DNA of 64,000 bases from assembly GCA_002118135.1 (NCBI GenBank), contig BDIU01000135.1, positions 124,001 through 188,000 on the forward strand. The letters run 5' to 3'. Positions 57,401 to 64,000 of this stretch are shown one piece after another. The position numbers were made by a program, and so were the translations under genes. Each line of letters opens with the position of its first letter. Positions within the stretch are counted from its first letter, which is position 1. The notes beneath the pieces are model-generated. The model was not told the DNA's origin. It did no database searches and saw only the letters and a list, made by a program, of their open reading frames with translations. The stretch comes from Trebouxia sp. TZW2008. Its lineage: Eukaryota; Chlorophyta; Trebouxiophyceae; Trebouxiales; Trebouxiaceae.

Positions 57401-60400
57401 CAAAGCAATTAAATGGAGCTGGAGCCGTTTGCAGAGGACCTGGCTGTCAAGCCGCAGGTGTGTCATCAGAACAATGTCTGCTGTGCTTGCTATGTATGTT
57501 AGGATCTTGTTGCATGTGATTAATGGAAGCAAGCCAGATCCTATTGAGGATTTCAAAGCAATTCAAACGGAGCTGGAGTTGTTTGCAGAAGACCTGGCTG
57601 TCAAGCCACAGGTGTGTCACCAGAAAAGTGTCTGCTGTGCATGCTATGTATGCTGAGATGTTGATGCATGTGATTGATGGCAGCAATCCATACTATATTG
57701 AGGGTTTCACAGCAATTCAAATGGAGCTGGAGCTGTTTGCAGTGGACCTAGCTGTCAAGCCACAGGTGCGAGATGACAAGTTGTGTCCCATCAGCGCTGC
57801 CACATCTTGAGGCTCACAGATGTCTTAGTGTTTTGCTGTGTTTTGGTAGGTAATGGCATACCACAACATGGACATTCCAGACCCACCAGGCTACTGGTCA
57901 GACATTCAGGCATTCACCATGAAACACCCATCACACTGCCCGCTATTTCGCTTGGTCTTCAAAAATGTCACTGCTAATTCAGCCATGTTGCCTTCCAGAC
58001 TCGTCAGACTACTGATCAGACATCCAGGCCAGTCTTGAAGGACTTGGAGTGCCTGCTGAAAAAATGTGTCCCATCAGCACTGCCACATCTTGAGGCTTAT
58101 AGATGTCTTAGGGTTTTGCTGTGTTCTGGCAGGTGGTTGCATACAACAAGATGGACATTCCTGATTCATCAGACTACTGGTCAGACATCCAGGCCAGTCT
58201 TGAAGGACTGGGAGTGCCTGCTGACAAGATGTGCCCCATCAGCGCTGCCACAGGACAAGGGGTTGTGGACCTCATCCGCCTTGTTCACACAGCCCTTGAC
58301 GAACTGCCTGCTGAGGTACAGTTGCCATATTCTTGATCATTTGCATGCTGTGGGAATTGACAACACCAAACCGCTACATTGCTCTTTCAATGTGCCTCAA
58401 TTGTGAACCTGATCCGGCTTGTTCACACAGCCCTTACTGAACTGCCTTCTGAGGTACAGTCGGCATACTACACATTGTTCAAGTGTTGCTGCCGTTATCT
58501 GTGTGTACAGCCGTTGAGACATGTCACCTGTGGAGGTTTGCCTGCTGTACTTTAGTCCCTGCTGACAAGATGTGCCCCAAGCGCTGCCACAGGACAAGGC
58601 ATTGTTGACCTGACCCGTCTTGTTCATACTGCTCTTGATGAACTGCCTGCTGAGGCACAATCACCACACAGCTGTACTGTTCTTTGCAAAGTTGTTCCCA
58701 ACAAGCGCTGCTACAGGACAAAGCTTTGTGGACCTGATCCGGCTTGTTCTTACCGCTCTTGATGAACTGCCTGCTGAGGTACAATCACCACACAGCTGTA
58801 TTGTTCTTTGCAAAGTTGCGTCCAACAAGCGCTGCTACAGGACAAAGCTTTGTGGACCTGATCAGACTTCTTCACACAGCCCTTGATAATCTGCCTGCTG
58901 AGGTACATTCACTGTATTATTTGCTTGCCTCATTCCAGGGTGCTTCTGTTCACAAAGGCTCCTGTTACATTAATTCAAGACATATGCTTTTCTTTCTCTT
59001 TGTGGTGAGCGTATTTACCCATCAGCGTCGCCACAACGCAAGGCATTGCATATTTGCTATGTCTCATTCACACAGCTCTTGATGATCTGCCTGCTGAGAC
59101 AGAGATGCTATCAGTGTACTATACTTGAAGCAGTTAACAAAAGCACAAACAAGGAAAAATGTTGACCTGATCTGGCTTGTTCACACAGCTCTTGAACTGC
59201 TGAGGTACAGCCGTTACACATTGAAGCCTCTGTGGTGATGCACTGCCCTTTTGGTGGTACCCTTTTTGGTTCTTGTGACGGATAAGCAGAGGTGTGCTGC
59301 TTCACTAAACTTGTTTTTGCCATATTTTGTAGGAGCAACCAAAAGCATCCTTGGTCCTCAGGCATGATTGCTAAGCAGGGCCACAGCTTGTACTGATTGG
59401 TGCGATTTCCCCTAAACGCTGCTGCCATTTCACGCAGGAGGAGCAAGTCTCATCAGTGCCCGATCAGACAGAGTTGCCCAAGCGGCGCTCAGAGGCACGC
59501 ATTGATGGCTTCTGTATCGAGTTAGACACGAATGACACTGGCAAGGGCATGGTTGTCATCACTGGAACAGCAATTGAGCCCTTTGATCAATAGCTGTTCT
59601 GTTTGTGTGCAGGTTGGTCTCGTGGTATGGTTGGTCAGCCAGACAGAGTTGCCCAAGCAACATTCCAAGACATGCTTTGATGCTTGCAGCTCTGTCTCAA
59701 CTGCTGTTGGTCTCATGCAGGAGGAGCTAATGCCATCAGTGGTCAATCAGACGGAGTTGCCCAAGCGGCGCTCAGAAGCACGCATCGATGACTTCAGCAT
59801 CGAGTTAGATATGGATGACACCGGCAAGCGCATGTTTGTGGTGACTGGAGAGGCGATTGAGCGTTTTGCTCAGATGACAAACTGGGACTACTATGAGGCA
59901 GCCAACCGCTTTCAAAAGGTCTTGGAAGCTGCAGGTATGCTTCAGCTCTGTATTGTGCTTGCAACGGGATCTTTCTGTTATGTCAGTTGCTTGCTTGTGC
60001 AGCCCACACTTATTATGCAAAACCTGACAAGAAGAGCTTTCTGCAGAGTGCACTCATTATGAGGGCAAGCATGCATAATAATTGCAGCCCAGGCTTGAAG
60101 CTTGTGTGCTGAGCATGAAACCATCCTGAGTGCTGAAACGCAGTCCACAGCATGGCACATGCAGGGCAGCATTGCTAGTCAAATTGTGTTGTGGTTAAGC
60201 GTATGTCAAATCTGAGTTCCCAGGAACATTATATGACATAATCACTCTGATGCTTAGGTCAATCTGCTTTGACACCTTCCAAAGCAAGCGATGTTGCATT
60301 TTGTGCTCATGCATCATGTTAACACGAGCTTTGAATTAGCTATTGGTGATGGCAGGGATTAACAAAGCCCTAAGGAAGGAGGGAGTGGCAGAAGGGAACA

Positions 60401-60540
60401 CAGTATTGATAGCAGATACTGAATTGCTATGGTCAGACAATCAATCAGAGGCTGCTTTGTACGAGGCCTGGCTGTCAGATAGGAAAGCTCAGGGCAAAAT
60501 TGCACAAGGTGGGGCAAGATGGCCACATCAAAACGGCTGA
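51498..60540 (+). CDS. Obg/CgtA GTPase, probably chloroplast (ObgC)
   Basis: Obg GTPases bind the large ribosomal subunit; plant ObgC is needed for chloroplast ribosome biogenesis. Ten exons agree in phase: 51498-51629, 52533-52659, 53191-53363, 54874-55022, 55885-56021, 56502-56600, 57126-57304, 58133-58315, 59721-59934, 60356-60540, giving 525 aa. An acidic leader (residues 1-55) precedes the Gly-rich Obg fold ([41 protein letters not shown]). The G domain follows, with G1 [10 protein letters not shown]2 [10 protein letters not shown]3 ADIPG, G4 YNKMD and G5 CPISAATG. The OCT domain ([35 protein letters not shown]) completes it. The start lies in ACTACATGGCG; plastid targeting is inferred, since the leader is not a clear transit peptide. 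Nearly every exon has decayed partial copies in a neighbouring intron. Confidence 0.9.
52020..52565 (+). repeat. Copies of the Obg exon 2 acceptor region
   Basis: TTTGCAG(A/G)(G)AGCTGG.CCA(A/G)TGCA and CACAAGCTGCCTGCAGAGATG recur at about 52035, 52180, 52245, 52345, 52432 and 52531. Only the last continues into the Obg fold. Confidence 0.8.
52853..53290 (+). repeat. Three copies of the Obg exon 3 start
   Basis: GTGTTCCAGCAGGCAGGAAC (52853), GTGGTTTGGCAGGCGACAAC (53021) and GTGGTCCAGCAGGTGGCAAT (53191) begin units coding variants of [17 protein letters not shown]. All follow an AG-type acceptor context. Only the third goes on to exon 3. Spacing is 168-170 bp. Confidence 0.9.
53300..54075 (+). 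repeat. Six copies of the Obg exon 3 end
   Basis: Units coding variants of [20 protein letters not shown] followed by GTAAATGTCACA-like donors lie at about 53303, 53448, 53586, 53721, 53866 and 54007 (spacing 135-145 bp). The first is the real exon end; the others lie in the following intron, several with intact frames and donors. Confidence 0.9.
54150..55180 (+). repeat. Copies of Obg exon 4
   Basis: Starts of the type GTAG(G/A)TGCC(A/G)CCTG(A/G)A.CAG(T/C)G lie at about 54214, 54352, 54491, 54676 (GTAGTTCCTCCTGG) and 54874. All continue with GAGGACAAAAG.G.CGAT-like sequence. The 54676 copy is intact through most of the exon but frameshifted in the Gly-rich part. The 54874 copy is the functional exon. 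A copy of the exon 3' part follows at 55090-55175. Confidence 0.9.
55370..55965 (+). repeat. Copies of the Obg exon 5 start
   Basis: ACAG(G)GCGCCTGCCATAGCT begins units at about 55547 and 55885, with a related one at 55738 (CAAGGCGCCTGCCATAGCT) and a remnant near 55390. GAGGAAGG.AAAGAGTGCTGGCT is shared. Only the last reaches the P-loop. Confidence 0.85.
56022..56505 (+). repeat. Copies of the Obg exon 6 acceptor region
   Basis: The intron end TTG.TTGCCTG.GCAGCCAA recurs in variants at about 56090, 56170 and 56490, each preceded by CAACA..G..GT(A/G)TT-like sequence (for example CAACAACAGCGGTGTTCTC and CAACAAAGACAGTATTGG). Unit length is about 80 bp in the first part. Confidence 0.6.
56818..56945. 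repeat. CCTG/TCTG simple repeat
   Basis: Runs of CTTG, CCTG and TCTG in the intron before Obg exon 7. Confidence 0.85.
57205..57770 (+). repeat. Four copies of the Obg exon 7 end
   Basis: Units coding variants of [20 protein letters not shown] and ending AAGCC(A/G)CAG|GTG lie at about 57222 (real), 57370, 57524 and 57678 (spacing about 150 bp). The second has lost one base and is frameshifted. The third and fourth are open and keep donor sites, so alternative splicing is possible on paper. Confidence 0.9.
57770..58315 (+). repeat. Copies of Obg exon 8
   Basis: Partial copies lie at about 57850-57925 (TGGCATACCACAACATGGACATTCC) and 57990-58095 (GACTCGTCAGACTACTGATCAG, which contains a stop), before the real exon 58133-58315. 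A fragment with TGTCCCATCAGCGCTGCCACATCTTGAGG also occurs at 57783. Confidence 0.85.
58240..59210 (+). repeat. Copies of the Obg exon 8 end
   Basis: Variants of GACCTGATCCG.CTTGTTCACACAGC, then CTGCCTGCTGAGGTACA, lie at about 58268 (real), 58405, 58605, 58730, 58853, 59050 and 59160 (spacing about 120-200 bp). Several preserve both the frame and the GAG|GTACA donor. Confidence 0.9.
59435..59935 (+). repeat. Three copies of Obg exon 9
   Basis: GCAGGAGGAGC...CATCAGTG begins copies at 59437 and 59717; a third at about 59612 shares GACAGAGTTGCCCAAGC. The 59437 copy runs deep into the OCT domain ([16 protein letters not shown]) but lacks the rest. The 59721-59934 exon is complete. Confidence 0.9.
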
Positions 60541-61763
60541 GAAACAACACAGAAAGAAGGAACAAGACAACCAACGAGAATGAAAAATTTATGCCATAAC
60601 AAGGGGGCTTTGATAGAGCAGAAGCAGGGATGTTTAAAGAACAGATGGCAGATGCCCGCGCTGCTACAAAGGCGCTGCTGCTTATGGCTGACTGGCTCAC
60701 AACATATAACAGAACCCATCCAGATAAAGAATGAACATGTGCTAAAACTGCGTCTGTTTTGATCATGTCATTCAACACTTTGGTACTGGTGCACCACAAA
60801 GCATCCAGGCTGGCCACACACAATTTTGCACAGAGCCCATTTGTATTTAGGACCTGGAAGAAAGATTGTCACACAGTACATGCAGCCCTCATTTTATTTG
60901 CATCTTACATAGATCTAGAGAGGCGTCTTATCAGTGACACACCACCGTATTGCTGCTTATTCGCCTCACACATCAAGCAAGCAATCAGGCCTGAGCGCCT
61001 GCGATGCCGTAGCTGCATAGCATGCATGTCAGCATGCGTTCATGTAAGCTATCAGACGTCTGTCAAATCATGGCATGTATGCATTTGGCAAGCATGCATT
61101 CAGCAGGCACATGTAGCACAAGCTGTCAGCTGCTTGTTAAGCCACAGCAGAAGAGTGAATGCTAGGCATAGGCAAGTATGCACGTGGCATGTGACGCATG
61201 CTGCGCAGCATGCAATGATCTTAGAAAGATCTGCAATGTGTTAAATATACAGTGCAGTTCAGCGTTCATTAGCTTAATGGTAGTTGTCAAGCACAATGCT
61301 AGCACTAACAAATGTTTCCACAAGCTGATCCACTGGTCAAGCAGGGGGCCTACAACTTTCAAGCATACAAACTGCAGCTATTCTGGCAAATCTGAGGGAT
61401 TGTCTGACAATAACCAAGTAGGCATTCACGGAGTCTTTCACTGAGCAAACAAGTGTCAGTAAAACACTCTATACGCAAGACAAAACAACACACTGCAAGT
61501 CGCAAAGTACCTACACACTATAAACCCTACAACCTGCATGGCTTGCAACAATTTGCCTTTTGAGCTTGGATAATTTCCATTGCCAAATGCCTTGTTGCAC
61601 AGGTCTATGGCAAAGCTTGCTATATAGCTAAATGAACACACTTAAAGACACAGCAAAACAGGGAGAGGGCAATGTAACTGATCATATGATATGTTGATCA
61701 ACATCAGAAATATCATTCACCATGATGTCTTGGTTGGCTGTGCTGTTGAAACCAAACGGCTGC
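60541..61763. other. Intergenic, convergent 3' ends
   Basis: Lies between the stops of Obg (plus) and the exostosin-like gene (minus). A plus-strand TGTAA at 61043-61047 may end Obg transcripts. No exon was recognised. Open frames such as 60759-61244 have no protein-like content that could be named. Confidence 0.5.
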
Positions 61764-63296
61764 CTAATGTCTTGCAAGCATGCATCGCTCTTCCGGCAAC
61801 AGCTCACGGTGGCATAAGCTGCGCAGAACAGCCTTGAAACTGCTAGTGAATGCGTCATCACTGTCAGCAATCACATCAAGCTCATCAAACCGCACTAGGA
61901 AGTGATTAGGGTGGACAGCATACGTGAAAACCTGACGCACATCTTGCAGGTAATGCAAGCTATGTGCCATGTCTCTGCCAGACATTTGTTCTTGAAGCAA
62001 GGTCAAGAAGTTCTCGGAACCCATAGCCTCCTCCTCATCAAGCTCTACTAGGAGACGCCTATAGTCTACGAGATCACTAAAAGGCAAAACATGAATGTAG
62101 TCCGCTACCTCCCAGTACAGATGGCTGTGGAACACCACTGGCAATGCGCGGCCAAGTGCTAAGCAGTCAAAGATTGCTAGCCGAGTTGCAGTATCCCCAT
62201 ACGGTTGTATACAGAATGATGACTGTTGATAGGCCTCTTTGACCTCAGTTGGTGATCCGGGAACTTTGTCTATGTATAAGCAAGACTCCGATTCAGCTTT
62301 GCAGTCTTTCACTAGTTTTGGTCTGAGAGCAGTGGATCGATGTGTAGAGAATGCCATGGATGCCAAGTAGGATCTGGATGTATCTGCTGGGTCCAGTGCT
62401 TCTTTGGCAATATCTGCTGGGGCATAGTGCAAAGTGCCGATGTATGGAACTGCCACGAAATTGTCAGCACCAAATAGAGTGGTTCCATTCAGCATGAGAG
62501 AGTGCTCTGGCACTGTGAAAGTGAAGTTGGCATGTCTGGGATCACAAAGGAAAGGCGAACCCCAACCCCCTGCAAGAGCAAACAAGGGTCAAGCAGAAGC
62601 TGTGATTTGCCTGCGTGGGTGTCATGCTGGGGAGTTTGAAACAGGTGTAGTGGCTCAATGCAGCTGCTACAGCCAGGATTGCTTCAACGTTCTCAAGCAC
62701 GGCATGGCAAGATTTGTCTTACCGCAGGCGCCCATGTGCTCGCGCTGCAGCGTGCCCAGGCCAACCCAGTGCGGTATCTCGCCAAGGCGTGGGAGCAGTG
62801 TGTCCGCTTCGGCCCAGAACTGCTGAACGAGTTGCGACGCTTCCTTCGTTGCATCTCGATTGCAATGGTCTAGTTCAGACCATAAGGAGTGCGCGTAGGC
62901 GAGGGGTTGCAGATACAACGGGACGTAAACTAGGTCTGCCTGTTGCAAGTCCAGCACGCGCAGCGGCGACTCTAACATTTGTCTGTGCAGATACACGTCC
63001 AGCACATTATATTGCGTCATGCGTAGCATGTTGTCTTTATCTCCGGCGTCCATCAAGTTGCCAGTTGGGTTTGCAAGGAGCTGGTGCAGCTGTCGTTCAC
63101 ACTCGCCACCCCTCTCTCTCGCAAAGAGCAGATTGTAATTATATTTGTGCGGCAGGTCCGCAACGTAGATGCGGACAGCATCATTGGTCAAGCTTTGAGC
63201 GCTACGCTGTGGTGCAGCCTCGCAGGCGAGTTGCAGAGCGATAGTCAGTATGATCGTCAGCAGCCCTGTGCGGGTTGAGCGCTTGCTTCTCAACAT
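61764..63296 (-). CDS. Exostosin-family glycosyltransferase (GT47-like)
   Basis: Two exons (63296-62723 and 62569-61764, phase 1, GTAAGA donor and TTGCAG acceptor) give 459 aa. The N-terminus is basic, then hydrophobic (LLTIILTIALQLACEAA): a signal peptide or type II anchor for the secretory pathway. The N-terminal domain has VRIYVADLPHKYNYNLL, LDVYLHRQ, DLQQADLVYVPLYLQ and WSELDHC. The C-terminal domain has SSFCIQPYGDTATRLAIFDCLALGRALPVVF, the characteristic exostosin 'GD..(S/T)..R.FD....G..PV' signature, followed by LPFSDLVDYRRL. Family members transfer sugars to wall or matrix polysaccharides, or arabinose/galactose to glycoproteins; the acceptor cannot be predicted. It has only one intron and no exon-copy array, unlike most neighbours. 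Confidence 0.85.
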
Positions 63297-64000
63297 ACTG
63301 ATGAATGCTCACGTTGTGCTTGCGCACCCCTTGACGGTTTGTCGAGCAGGCGCAAAGGCTCAGACGCGACAGCGCGCATCAGACATTTCATGTTGAAGTT
63401 GTGCAAAGTTCAGCATCCTTGCTGCGTGGGAGAGCCGGTACAGCTGTCATGTGGACCCCCCCCCCCTTTTCAATGAACGCCCCTACCGGGTAAGCTGTGC
63501 TCGTGAGAGCTCACACATGGGCTACATCATACACCACCAAGACCAGACTCCGCAGGGAAATGCTCTACACAACACGAAGTGTGCAAAGCAGGTATAGATT
63601 GCGGTGAGAACTGTCTCTTGATGAATCGGCATCTTGATTGAAAGCCTGTCAAGCAAGAGTGATGGCTGTAGTCGAGATGTTGTGCCCGTAGAGTGTACCA
63701 TAATTTCCAGGCAGTCCCCAAACTTTAATTGTCGCAAACTGCGAAATGCAAGGCCATTGAAGATTCTGCGGTGCTATGTACAAGTCTTGCACAAGAGCAT
63801 TGGTGCAAGTCAGCGCACGACCTCATACAGCGGCTGTCGATACTTCTTTCAGTCGCACCTTTTCATGTGCAACTGCGGCTGGCTTCAGCCGTCAATTCTG
63901 CTCTGGAATTAAGAACGGCATGCGTGGCAAACAAAAGACTCTGTACGAGAGCAGCCAGAGGGTCGGGATCAGGTCTTGAATTTTTCGGGCGAGCTGAGAT
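63297..64000. other. Upstream region of the exostosin-like gene
   Basis: Promoter side of the minus-strand gene. It contains a run of ten C (about 63457-63466). Plus-strand frames from 63634 may belong to a gene that continues outside the window, but nothing was recognised. Confidence 0.4.

Overview
This window is nuclear DNA of a eukaryotic green alga, probably a chlorophyte (Trebouxiophyceae-like; the exact taxon cannot be read from sequence alone). Every substantial gene is split by spliceosomal GT-AG introns. The chlorophyte poly(A) signal TGTAA lies downstream of several stops. The genes fit an alga: plastid-type Obg GTPase, plant-type GH5 endo-mannanase, DUF707-like proteins and an exostosin-family (GT47) glycosyltransferase. 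No operon, CRISPR array, tRNA or rRNA was seen. Most exons below were joined by hand; where neighbouring exons agree in splice phase this is stated.

Layout. 1.06-2.24 kb (+): small unknown membrane protein. 2.2-4.7 kb: no recognisable gene. 4.7-17.6 kb (-): very large ARM-repeat gene. 18.0-19.9 kb (-): Abraxas-like MPN-minus protein. 20.2-21.3 kb (-): broken fungal-type 3-dehydroshikimate dehydratase. 22.3-22.9 kb (+): FCY1-type cytosine deaminase. 23.6-31.0 kb (+): REXO/SDN-family DEDDh RNA exonuclease. 31.7-34.9 kb and 35.2-41.3 kb (-): two adjacent DUF707-like paralogues. 42.7-46.5 kb (+): GH5 endo-1,4-beta-mannosidase. 47.3-51.1 kb (-): OTU cysteine protease, divergent from 51.5-60.5 kb (+): Obg GTPase. 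61.8-63.3 kb (-): exostosin-family glycosyltransferase.

The most striking property is architectural. Almost every multi-exon gene carries decayed tandem copies of parts of its own exons, usually the splice acceptor plus the 5' part of the exon or the 3' part plus donor. They sit in the adjoining intron at roughly 100-165 bp spacing. In the Obg gene nearly every exon has one to six such copies, and similar arrays occur in the ARM, REXO, DUF707-like and mannanase genes. Only one copy per set usually joins in phase to its neighbours. This looks like a general process of serial partial exon duplication and is the main candidate for something undescribed. Secondary points are a neighbouring pair of fungus-like metabolic genes (one broken), a long inverted repeat flanking an ARM exon copy, a pogo/Tc1-mariner-like MITE in an intron, and several perfect hairpins.

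No biochemical pathway links the genes as a set. The Abraxas-like and OTU proteins both point to ubiquitin signalling, while the mannanase, exostosin and possibly DUF707-like proteins point to carbohydrate or cell-wall metabolism.
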